A stretch of 64,000 nt of DNA, taken from positions 62,001 to 126,000 of the forward strand of contig NZ_SLYW01000009.1 of assembly GCF_004343585.1 (NCBI RefSeq), written 5' to 3'. Of the stretch, positions 1 to 7,708 are shown in pieces. Every line of letters begins with the position of its first letter. The stretch's first letter is position 1. This DNA comes from Neorhizobium sp. JUb45 (GTDB lineage: Bacteria > Pseudomonadota > Alphaproteobacteria > Rhizobiales > Rhizobiaceae). The notes beneath the pieces were generated by a model that was given only the letters and a program-made list of their open reading frames with translations, made no database searches and had not been told where the DNA came from. The position numbers and the translations under genes were made by a program.

Positions 1-549
1 CCGGTTCCCTATGTCGGCGGCGACTATGCGGCCGGCACCCGGAAACTCGTCGAAAAGGCCGTTTCGCTCGGCCACTCGATGCTTGCCTATGTCGGTCCGG
101 AAGGACCGGCGGAATCCATTGCCGATCGCTGGCGCGGTTTCGGTTCCGCGATGGGTGAGGGGCCGGAGCTTGCCCTGCATGTCGATGCCGTCAACCGGCC
201 GGCCGGTGAGATCGTCGACGGGATCGTGTCGAGCGGTGCGACGGCCGCTTTCTTCATCGAGTTGGCGGATGCGGTGAGAGTCGAGGCTGAAGCGCGCGAG
301 CGCGGGCTTTCCGTGCCGCGGGATTTCTCAATGGTCGTGCTTGGAAGCCATATCCGCGCCGGCCGCAGCCCGGTGCGTTTCACCTCCTACGAAATCCCGC
401 GTGAGGAAATGGGACGGCAGGCAACGGCGATGCTGGTTAACCGGATCGAGACCGGCAGCGCCGGCAGCCAGATCCTCCTGACTTGTGGGCCCGTCGAGGG
501 CGAAACACTGGGACCCTGTCCTTCGGGTCCAGCGAAGAAACGCCAATAG
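1..549 (+). CDS. LacI-family transcriptional regulator, C-terminal part (5' end outside window)
   Basis: The reading frame is open from base 1, so the gene begins upstream. The visible 182 residues look like the second half of a periplasmic-binding-protein-like effector domain of LacI/GalR regulators: a GxVG-type segment near the left edge, an alternating helix/strand pattern, and the stretch ending PRDFSMVVLGSH followed by RFTSYEIPREEMGRQA, which matches the usual 'P-D-S-V-V-G-D... T-T-i-p-x-x-x-m-G-x-x-A' tail of the family. The HTH is not visible. It lies 17 bases before the FAD oxidoreductase and the sugar importer on the same strand, so it probably controls that operon in response to the imported sugar. 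The family call is firm; the effector is unknown. Confidence 0.85.
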   Translation, partial: PVPYVGGDYAAGTRKLVEKAVSLGHSMLAYVGPEGPAESIADRWRGFGSAMGEGPELALHVDAVNRPAGEIVDGIVSSGATAAFFIELADAVRVEAEARERGLSVPRDFSMVVLGSHIRAGRSPVRFTSYEIPREEMGRQATAMLVNRIETGSAGSQILLTCGPVEGETLGPCPSGPAKKRQ

Positions 550-566
550 AGAACGGATGTAATGAC

Positions 567-2177
567 GTGAAAGAGATGCGAGCAGATATTCTTGTCGTCG
601 GCGGCGGACTTGGTGGCGTCGCGGCAGCACTTGGCGCGGCACGCGCAGGCAAGCGCGTCATCATGACGGAGGAATTCGACTGGATCGGCGGGCAGTTGAC
701 CAGTCAGGCCGTGCCGTCGGATGAACACACCTGGGTCGAGCAGTTTGGCATCACACGGTCCTACCGCAAACTGCGCAGTGGTGTCCGGCAATATTATCGC
801 GACCACTATCCGCTGACCGAAGGCGCCCGCGCCTGGGGTGATCTCAATCCCGGCGGCGGCTGGGTGAGCCGCATCTGCGCCGAACCACGCGTCAGCCTGG
901 CGGTGATGGAAAGCATGCTGATGCCTTATATCGGTGCCGGCCGGCTGACGGTGCTGAAACCCTATCGGCCGGTTGCCGCTGATGTCGAGGGCGATACGGT
1001 TCGCTCGATTACGGTTCGCCAGCGCGATACGGATGCCGAGATCGTCATTTCCGCCGACTACGTTCTCGACGCGACCGAACTCGGCGATCTTCTGCCGATG
1101 ACGGGTACGGAATACGCAAAAGGCTTCGAGGCGCAGTCCGACACAGGCGAACCGAGTGCGCCGGCGGAAGCCCAGCCGGACAATGTTCAGGCGGTCTCAA
1201 TCTGCTTTGCGATCGATCATGTCGATGGCGACCAGACGATCGACAAGCCGGAAAATTATGACTACTGGCGCAAGTACCAGCCGCATTTCTGGGGTGGGCC
1301 GCTGCTTGGCTTGACGGCGCCGCATCCGCGCACGCTGGAACATACGACACGCTCGTTCACGCCGAACCCGGATGATGATCCGCTTCTCGTCGATGCAGAC
1401 CAGCGCAAGGGCGGTGGCGATGAGAACCTCTGGATTTTTCGCCGGATCGCAGCGCGCAAAAACTTTGCGCCTGGTTTCTACCAGTCCGACATCTGCCTCG
1501 TGAATTGGCCGATGATCGACTACATGGACGGCACGATTATCGACGTTCCGGACGAGGAAAAGGCGCGCCATCTGAAATCGGCGGCCGACCTTTCTTATTC
1601 CGTCTTCTACTGGCTGCAGACGGAAGCACCGCGTCTTGACGGGGGGCAGGGTTACCGCGGCCTGCGTCTGCGTGGTGATATCACCGGCACCGAACATGGC
1701 CTTGCCATGGCGCCCTATATCCGCGAAGGCCGGCGCATCAAGCCGGTAACTCGGATCGTTGAACAGGACCTGTCCTTTACAGTGCGCGGGGAAAAAGGCG
1801 CGATGCGTTATCGGGACAGTATCGGCGTCGGCATGTACCGCATCGACCTGCATCCCTCGACCGGCGGTGACAATTATGTCGACGTCCCGTCCTGCCCATT
1901 CGAGATCCCACTCGGTGCGTTGCTGCCGCAGCGAATGAAGAACCTCATCCCGGCCGGCAAGAATATCGGCACAACGCATATCACCAACGGTTGCTACCGC
2001 CTGCACCCTGTCGAATGGAACATCGGCGAAGTGGCCGGCATGCTGGCGGCGTGGTGCCTGGAGAAGGGGCTGACGCCACACCAAGTGCAGGAAGGCGACA
2101 GCCATCTGGCGGAATTCCAGGCGGCCTTGACCCGCGAAGGCATCGAAATCCGCTGGCCGGAGATCGCCGCCTACTGA
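567..2177 (+). CDS. FAD-dependent oxidoreductase (FAD_oxidored family)
   Basis: About 536 residues. The N-terminus carries a classical dinucleotide-binding motif (VVGGGLGGVAAALGAARAG) followed by an acidic residue at the end of the second strand (MTEEFDWIGGQLTSQ), as in FAD_oxidored (PF12831-type) proteins. No signal peptide is visible, so it should be cytoplasmic. The start is uncertain: GTG at 567 has an AGAACGGA-like ribosome site 9 bases upstream; ATG at 576 begins directly at the conserved domain and is the alternative. The gene sits between a LacI regulator and a sugar ABC importer, in one transcription unit, so it probably oxidises the imported carbohydrate or a derivative. The substrate cannot be read from the sequence. 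Confidence 0.82.
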   Translation: MKEMRADILVVGGGLGGVAAALGAARAGKRVIMTEEFDWIGGQLTSQAVPSDEHTWVEQFGITRSYRKLRSGVRQYYRDHYPLTEGARAWGDLNPGGGWVSRICAEPRVSLAVMESMLMPYIGAGRLTVLKPYRPVAADVEGDTVRSITVRQRDTDAEIVISADYVLDATELGDLLPMTGTEYAKGFEAQSDTGEPSAPAEAQPDNVQAVSICFAIDHVDGDQTIDKPENYDYWRKYQPHFWGGPLLGLTAPHPRTLEHTTRSFTPNPDDDPLLVDADQRKGGGDENLWIFRRIAARKNFAPGFYQSDICLVNWPMIDYMDGTIIDVPDEEKARHLKSAADLSYSVFYWLQTEAPRLDGGQGYRGLRLRGDITGTEHGLAMAPYIREGRRIKPVTRIVEQDLSFTVRGEKGAMRYRDSIGVGMYRIDLHPSTGGDNYVDVPSCPFEIPLGALLPQRMKNLIPAGKNIGTTHITNGCYRLHPVEWNIGEVAGMLAAWCLEKGLTPHQVQEGDSHLAEFQAALTREGIEIRWPEIAAY

Positions 2178-2213
2178 TTGTTGATCGAACCCATCTTTGG
2201 AGGAGGACTGGGA

Positions 2214-3485
2214 ATGCTTTATCAAAGGACTTTGAAAACAACCGCCTGCGCGCTGGCGATCTTCGGATCGCTTGCGCTAGGCGGAACTGCCGAGGCGCAG
2301 GATGCGGTCAATCTTCGGATGACAATCTGGAGCGCCAATGAAGCACATCTGAAGCTGTTCAACGAGATCGCCGCGGGCTTCAAGAGGGATCATCCGAATG
2401 TCAGCGTCACTTACGAGTCGCTGCCGTTTGAGACTTACACGACGGCGCTGACGACCCAGATCGCCGGTGGCAACGCGCCCGACATGGCGTGGATCTTCGA
2501 GACTTCGGCCTATGACTTCGTCAAGTCGGGTGCACTTTACCCGCTGACCGATACTTTAAAGGCGGCAGAAGGCTATAATCTCGAAGAAGTCGGCACCGGG
2601 GCCACCGAACGCTGGACTGAAGACGGCAAGCTATACGCCTATCCGTTTTCGACTTCGCCGTTCGCCGTTTTCGTCAACAATGACCTGATCAAGGCTGCTG
2701 GCGCCAAAACACCGGCCGAGATGATCGCTGCAGGCGAATGGACTTGGGACAACGCGATCGGAACGGCCGCCGCCGTCGCCAAATCCGGCAAGGGTGGTCT
2801 GGTCGTACGCGACTTCAACTATCAGGCATGGCAATACCTTACCTCTGTGTGGAGCGGATGGGGCGCATCGCCCTGGAGCGAAGATGGCAAGACCTGCACC
2901 ATGGCCGACAAGCCGATGGCGGATGCGCTGACCTTCATCCACGACGCAGTGTTCACCAAGAAGGCGATCCCCGGCCCGGGCGAGACAGTCGATTTTTTCG
3001 CCGGCAATGCGGCGATGACGATCACCCAGATCAGCCGCGCCTCGCTATTGCCTAAGGAGAAGGCGTTCAGCTGGGATCTCGTGCCGCTGCCGAAGGGCTC
3101 GGCAGGTGAATATGCGCTGATAGGCCAGGCGGGCATCGGCGTCATGCAATCGGGTAAGAATGCTGAAACGGCCGCCGAATTCGTCGCTTACATGACCAAT
3201 CCGGAAAACTCGGCCAAGCTCAGCCAGTTCTTCCCATCTGCGCGCAAGTCGCTGCTGAATGCCGATATCCTGAAAAAGACCAATCCGTTGCTCAGTCAGG
3301 AGCAGATCGAAAAGGTCGTGATTTCAGGCATCGCCACCGGCAAGGTCATGCCCGGTCATACCGGCTTTGCTCAGATCCAGCAGATGGTTCGCTCCAATCT
3401 CGACGCCGTGTGGCGACCGGAGGCGGACGTGCCGGCTACTCTTCAGAAAATCTGCGGCCAGATCGGCCCGTTGCTGAAGCGCTGA
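2214..3485 (+). CDS. Sugar ABC transporter substrate-binding protein (family 1)
   Basis: 423 residues with a typical Sec signal peptide: Lys/Arg-containing N-terminus, hydrophobic ALAIFGSLALGG core and an AEA-type cleavage site before QDAVNLRMTIW. The mature part has the fold markers of extracellular solute-binding family 1 proteins (FKRDHPNVSVTYESLPFETY; GGNAPDMAWIFE; FVNNDLIKAAG). The ATG at 2214 is chosen because GGAGGAGG lies just upstream; the longer frame starts at a TTG with no such site. It would capture a sugar in the periplasm and hand it to the permeases encoded next. It is preceded by the oxidoreductase and followed 12 bases later by the first permease. The ligand is not predictable, but mono- or oligosaccharides or polyols are usual. 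Confidence 0.93.
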   Translation: MLYQRTLKTTACALAIFGSLALGGTAEAQDAVNLRMTIWSANEAHLKLFNEIAAGFKRDHPNVSVTYESLPFETYTTALTTQIAGGNAPDMAWIFETSAYDFVKSGALYPLTDTLKAAEGYNLEEVGTGATERWTEDGKLYAYPFSTSPFAVFVNNDLIKAAGAKTPAEMIAAGEWTWDNAIGTAAAVAKSGKGGLVVRDFNYQAWQYLTSVWSGWGASPWSEDGKTCTMADKPMADALTFIHDAVFTKKAIPGPGETVDFFAGNAAMTITQISRASLLPKEKAFSWDLVPLPKGSAGEYALIGQAGIGVMQSGKNAETAAEFVAYMTNPENSAKLSQFFPSARKSLLNADILKKTNPLLSQEQIEKVVISGIATGKVMPGHTGFAQIQQMVRSNLDAVWRPEADVPATLQKICGQIGPLLKR

Positions 3486-3497
3486 AGGAGGTTGGTC

Positions 3498-4430
3498 ATG
3501 GCTGTCGCGCAGGAAAACGCTCGTCCGGAAGGCCGTTCCTCATCGCCGTTCTGGACGATCGCGCGGCGCGACAGCCTCGCCGGCTTCCTCTTCATTGCAC
3601 CACAACTGATCGGGATCGTTGTCTTTGTGCTGATCCCGCTCGGGCTGGTCTTCTGGTATTCGCTGCACGAGTGGAACGTGCTCGCGAATACCTTCACCTA
3701 TACCGGTGCGCAGAATTACCGGATGCTGATGGAGGACGAGAACCTTCTCGAAGTGTTGGGCGCGACGGCGATCTTTTCCGCCGGGCTGGTGATCTTCAAC
3801 CTGTCACTGGCCTTGCTGCTGGCCGTGCTGCTGAACCAGAAGCTCGCCGGCATCGCAGTCTTTCGCACCCTGTTCTTTTCTCCAGTCGTGGTCTCGTTGG
3901 TTGCCTGGACGATCGTCTGGGGCTTTCTCCTGCAGAAAAACGGCGGCATCAATGGCATGCTCCTGACGTTCGGCATCGAAGGGCCGAACTGGCTCAGGGA
4001 AGAGACGACCGCGATGATTTCGGTCATCGTCGTGCAGGTGTTCAAGAATGTCGGCCTGAACATGATCCTGTTCCTGGCTGCCTTGCAGGGCGTGCCGAAG
4101 GAACTCTACGAAGCAGCCCGGATTGACGGCGCGCCGGCCTTCAAGCAGTTCCGCCGCATCACCCTGCCACTGATCAGCCCGACGATCCTGCTGACCTCGA
4201 TCATCACCATTGTTGGCTCGCTGCAGGTCTTTGCCCAGATCGCGGTGCTGACCCAGGGCGGGCCGGGTCTCTCGACGACGGTGCTGGTCTACTATCTCTA
4301 CCAGCAGGCGTTTCAGTTTCACTTCTTCGGCTACGGCTCGACGCTGTCCATCCTGCTGTTTGCCATCGTCGCCATCCTGACATTCGCCCAGTGGCAGATG
4401 CGCAAGAGGATCGTCTTCTATGAGAGCTGA
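3498..4430 (+). CDS. Sugar ABC transporter permease (MalF/UgpA type)
   Basis: 310 residues with about six hydrophobic segments, the first at LAGFLFIAPQLIGIVVFVLI. The cytoplasmic coupling loop of binding-protein-dependent permeases is visible as ELYEAARIDGAPAFKQFRRI followed by TLPLISP, the EAA motif of the MalF/UgpA branch. The ATG at 3498 follows AAGGAGG; the track start at 3492 is a TTG. The last codons overlap the next permease (ATGAGAGCTGA), which suggests translational coupling. It forms the inner-membrane channel heterodimer with the downstream MalG-type permease. Substrate is unassigned. Confidence 0.93.
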   Translation: MAVAQENARPEGRSSSPFWTIARRDSLAGFLFIAPQLIGIVVFVLIPLGLVFWYSLHEWNVLANTFTYTGAQNYRMLMEDENLLEVLGATAIFSAGLVIFNLSLALLLAVLLNQKLAGIAVFRTLFFSPVVVSLVAWTIVWGFLLQKNGGINGMLLTFGIEGPNWLREETTAMISVIVVQVFKNVGLNMILFLAALQGVPKELYEAARIDGAPAFKQFRRITLPLISPTILLTSIITIVGSLQVFAQIAVLTQGGPGLSTTVLVYYLYQQAFQFHFFGYGSTLSILLFAIVAILTFAQWQMRKRIVFYES

Positions 4431-5262
4431 TATTTCCCCGCGCACGAAGGTGGCGCTCTACGGAGTGATGTGCGTACTGCTCATCCCCTTCGTCTTTCCG
4501 ACATGGTGGATGGTGACGTCGTCGCTCAAGCCGATAAGCGATATCTTCGCCTTCCCGCCGCAACTCGTGCCGCAAAGCTACGACTGGACGACTTATTCGA
4601 AGGTCTTCGAATTGCAGCCCTTTGTCCAGCAGTACTGGAACTCCGCCTATATCGCGGCGGTGGTGACCGTCGGCACGATGATCATCTCGTCCATGGCGGG
4701 TTATGCCTTTGCCCGGATCAGATTTCCTTACGCGAATGCGGTCTTCATGATCGTGCTGCTCGGCCTGCTGATCCCGTCCGAGGTGACGATTGTGCCGTTA
4801 TTCCAGATGTTTCTGAAGGCCGGCATGGTCAACACTCACTGGCCGCTGATCCTCGTGCCGATCTTCGGCGCGCCCAGCGTATTCGCCACATTCGTCATGC
4901 GACAGTTCTTCGTGACGCTTCCGGCCGAACTGGAAGAGGCAGCCCGCGTCGATGGTCTCGGACGGTTCAAAATCTTCACCAGGATCGCCCTGCCGCTGGC
5001 AAAACCTGCGCTGGCCTCTGTTGCCATCTTCACCTTCCTGCATTCCTGGAACCTGTTCCTCGAACCTATCGTATTTCTTTCCAGCGCCGAGATGTTCACG
5101 CTGCCGCAGGCGCTTACCCAATACACGGATGCGTATGGTGGGCCGATGTGGAACATCCAGCTTGCAGCAGCCACCCTGACGGCGCTGCCCGTCCTCATCG
5201 TCTTCGTTATTGCCCAGAAGCAATTCGTCGAAGGCCTCGCCCATACTGGCCTCAAGGGCTGA
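4420..5262 (+). CDS. Sugar ABC transporter permease (MalG/UgpE type)
   Basis: 280 residues, six predicted membrane segments, beginning with a short cytoplasmic leader and the hydrophobic GVMCVLLIPFVFPTWWMV. The EAA coupling motif appears as ELEEAARVDGLGRFKIFTRI then ALPLAKPAL. The start overlaps the stop of the upstream permease by 11 bases. The usual family architecture (about 280 residues, ending in a QKQFVEGLAHTGLKG tail) is complete, which places it with the MalG/UgpE branch of CUT1 importers. Partner of the preceding permease and of the ATPase encoded 16 bases downstream. Confidence 0.93.
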   Translation: MRADISPRTKVALYGVMCVLLIPFVFPTWWMVTSSLKPISDIFAFPPQLVPQSYDWTTYSKVFELQPFVQQYWNSAYIAAVVTVGTMIISSMAGYAFARIRFPYANAVFMIVLLGLLIPSEVTIVPLFQMFLKAGMVNTHWPLILVPIFGAPSVFATFVMRQFFVTLPAELEEAARVDGLGRFKIFTRIALPLAKPALASVAIFTFLHSWNLFLEPIVFLSSAEMFTLPQALTQYTDAYGGPMWNIQLAAATLTALPVLIVFVIAQKQFVEGLAHTGLKG

Positions 5263-5278
5263 ACAACCGGATCATATC

Positions 5279-6343
5279 ATGGCAGACGTCACCCTTTCCG
5301 ATATCCGCAAGAGCTACGGCGCAGTAAAGACTATTCACGGCGTCGATCTCGACATCAAAAACGGCGAGTTCGTTGTGCTGGTCGGGCCGTCAGGCTGCGG
5401 TAAGTCCACACTTCTGAGAATGATCGCCGGTCTGGAAACAATCACCGGCGGTACCCTGAATATCGGCGATAGGGTCGTCAACGACCTCGACCCGAAGGAC
5501 CGCGACATCGCCATGGTGTTCCAGTCCTATGCGCTTTACCCGCATATGACGGTTGCGACCAATATGGGCTTTTCGCTGGAGCACCGCGGTGCCAGCAAAG
5601 CCGAAATCACCGAGCGGGTGAATTGGGCGGCGGGCATATTGGGCCTTGGCAATCTTCTTGATCGTTATCCGCGCCAGCTCTCCGGCGGCCAGCGGCAGCG
5701 CGTCGCCATGGGCCGCGCAATCGTTCGCAATCCGCAGGTTTTCCTGTTCGACGAGCCGCTGTCGAACCTCGACGCGAAGTTGCGTGTCGTGATGCGCGGC
5801 GAGATCAAGGCACTGCATCAGAAGCTGAAGACGACCACTATCTACGTCACTCACGACCAGGTGGAGGCGATGACCATGGCCGACAGGATCGTCGTGCTGA
5901 ACGGCGGCAGGGTAGAGCAGATCGGTGCGCCGCTTGATCTCTACGACCGTCCGGCCAACCAGTTCGTTGCGGGTTTCATCGGATCGCCGTCGATGAATTT
6001 TATCGAGGGCAAGATAACGGAGGCGGGCTTCCAAACATCGGGCGTGGTTTTGCCCCTGCCTAAGTCGATAAACACCGCAATGGGGCAGGCTGCCGTCTAC
6101 GGCATTCGCCCCGAACACTTTCGATTGTCTGACCATCCCGGTCACGCGGGTGTTCCCGCCGAAATCGTGCTCATCGAGCCGATGGGGCCTGAGACGCAAG
6201 TGACGATGAAGTTGGGGGGAAATCAGGTAACCGGCGTCTTCCGTGAGCGGATCAATAGTGCGCCTGGCGAAGTGATGCACGTCTCGCCGGAGGTCGGCTC
6301 CATTCACCTGTTTTCTGAAGACGGTGATACCCGCCTCAACTAA
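5279..6343 (+). CDS. Sugar ABC transporter ATP-binding protein (MalK/UgpC/MsmK type)
   Basis: 354 residues. Walker A (GPSGCGKST, about residues 36-44), signature LSGGQRQRVAMGRAI, Walker B (FLFDEPLSNLDAKLR), the H-loop (YVTHDQVEAMTM) and a C-terminal regulatory (TOBE/MalK-type) domain of about 120 residues with the family-typical GIRPEHF segment are all present. The ATG at 5279 begins directly at MADVTLSDIRKSYG; the track's longer frame overlaps the upstream permease. It energises import by the two permeases. As the last gene of the operon it closes a complete CUT1-type system. All catalytic motifs look intact. Confidence 0.95.
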   Translation: MADVTLSDIRKSYGAVKTIHGVDLDIKNGEFVVLVGPSGCGKSTLLRMIAGLETITGGTLNIGDRVVNDLDPKDRDIAMVFQSYALYPHMTVATNMGFSLEHRGASKAEITERVNWAAGILGLGNLLDRYPRQLSGGQRQRVAMGRAIVRNPQVFLFDEPLSNLDAKLRVVMRGEIKALHQKLKTTTIYVTHDQVEAMTMADRIVVLNGGRVEQIGAPLDLYDRPANQFVAGFIGSPSMNFIEGKITEAGFQTSGVVLPLPKSINTAMGQAAVYGIRPEHFRLSDHPGHAGVPAEIVLIEPMGPETQVTMKLGGNQVTGVFRERINSAPGEVMHVSPEVGSIHLFSEDGDTRLN

Positions 6344-6492
6344 TGACGCGCTCATAACGCGATATGAGTGCTAAGCGAACTTGCGACCGCGTCATACAGC
6401 AATCGACCGGTTTGGTGGGGCGATCGATTTCCAATTGCTTAGGGATACTAGGTACGGTCGACAGTTCCAATCCCTTCATCACTGCGAAGCCT

Positions 6493-7506
6493 CTACGGGC
6501 TTGTGCGATCTAACAATTTCGCCCGCTTCGGCGCGGCGCCCGATGATCGCCTCTCGACAAAGGTCGACGCGATCAGGATGCGTCGTGCGTGCACCGGTTG
6601 ACCCCGCGTTTCGATACGTTCCAGTAGAAGGCGCATCGCTGTCGCACCCATTTCGACCCCCTGGACCTTAATGGTCGTCAGGTGTGGGGAGATCTGGGTT
6701 GCCGCGGAGAAGTCGCCGAAGCCGACCACCGACATGTCTTCCGGGATGCGGTAACCCCGCGCCAGGAGTTCGGAAACGGCTGTGAGTGCCAAGCCATCAT
6801 GGGCGCAAAACAGCGCCGTTGGCGCAATGCCAGCCTTGTGAAGCATTTGCAGCGCGGGGATAAAGCCTCCATCCTCCTTGAACCGCAAATCATGCAAACG
6901 CGCATTGGCATGTTGTTCGAGACTTTCGCGCAGGCCGTGATACCGCTCCTTCCGGCCACGAAATCCTTCCTCGCCCTGCAGGAACGCGATGTCCCGATGG
7001 CCTAGCCCGTTCAGATAGTCGCCGACTGCGATGCCTGCCTCATGATCCGTTCCCCCGACATGGTCCGCCTGTTCCAGAGGGGAAACCCAGCCGAGCCGCA
7101 CCACCGGGACGCCGGACAACTTCAGGATATCCAGGGTTCTTTGCTCATGGGGGCCGACGAGAATGATGCCCGCGCTGTCCTTCACCATAGTCTCCACCCT
7201 ATTGGCGTCGTGCGTCCATTGCAGGCGAACAGGCTGACCGAGACGATGCGCTTCCCGTTGCATACCGTCCTGCAGCATCGTGCGTAGTTCGTAGCTGACG
7301 TTGTCGACCCGATCGTGGAAAATCACCGTGATCTCGCGCTGTTCTTCTACAGGCCTAGGGCGGAGATATCCCAGTTTTTCAGCAGCATCTTCGACGCGTT
7401 TCCGGGTAGCGTCGCTAACGCCCGGCTTTCCCGAGAGGGAACACGACACCGCGAATTTCGACAAGCCTGTGTGGTTGGCGATGTCCTGCAATGTAATCCG
7501 GCCCAT
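6493..7506 (-). CDS. LacI-family transcriptional regulator (divergent from catabolic operon)
   Basis: 337 residues. The N-terminal helix-turn-helix (ITLQDIANHTGLSKFAVSCS) and hinge (VEDAAEKLGY) are classic LacI features, followed by a full ligand-binding domain ending with TTIKVQGVEMGATAM and a typical short tail. Several in-frame starts exist (7518, 7512, 7506); the one at 7506 begins MGRITLQDIA, the family-typical position, with GAGGA about six bases upstream. It is transcribed away from the nine-gene operon at 7709-18733, so it is probably that operon's repressor and responds to an intermediate or imported sugar. The HTH lacks the usual VS-x-x-TVS-x-A core (it reads FAVSCSLSG), a mild departure. 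Confidence 0.93.
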   Translation of the reverse strand: MGRITLQDIANHTGLSKFAVSCSLSGKPGVSDATRKRVEDAAEKLGYLRPRPVEEQREITVIFHDRVDNVSYELRTMLQDGMQREAHRLGQPVRLQWTHDANRVETMVKDSAGIILVGPHEQRTLDILKLSGVPVVRLGWVSPLEQADHVGGTDHEAGIAVGDYLNGLGHRDIAFLQGEEGFRGRKERYHGLRESLEQHANARLHDLRFKEDGGFIPALQMLHKAGIAPTALFCAHDGLALTAVSELLARGYRIPEDMSVVGFGDFSAATQISPHLTTIKVQGVEMGATAMRLLLERIETRGQPVHARRILIASTFVERRSSGAAPKRAKLLDRTSP

Positions 7507-7708
7507 GACCATCCTCATCGTCAGACCGGCACGCCGGTCTTGGAAACAAAATTCAACATAACGCTTTACCTAACAAATTACATAATACAAGCTGACAAAA
7601 AAGAAGAGATAAAAGCTGCCTTGACAGGGCAATTTGTGGAAACGTGGCGGGACCGATCCTGAGGAGGGGAGGCCATCCTGGCTGCGACGTGAATGGAGGA
7701 GGAAAGTC
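7507..7708. promoter_or_regulatory. Divergent promoter region between LacI regulator and catabolic operon
   Basis: 202 bases, AT-rich between about 7545 and 7620 against GC-rich flanks, holding the promoters of both transcription units by position. No perfect palindrome long enough to name as the LacI operator was found; TTGACA at 7621-7626 is a candidate -35 without a good -10. A strong ribosome site GGAGGAGG lies at 7695-7702 for the binding-protein gene. Confidence 0.45.

Noticed and set aside
1197..2225. Minus-strand ORF opposite the FAD oxidoreductase
   Set aside because: Shadow frame; the plus strand has a dinucleotide-binding motif and operon context.
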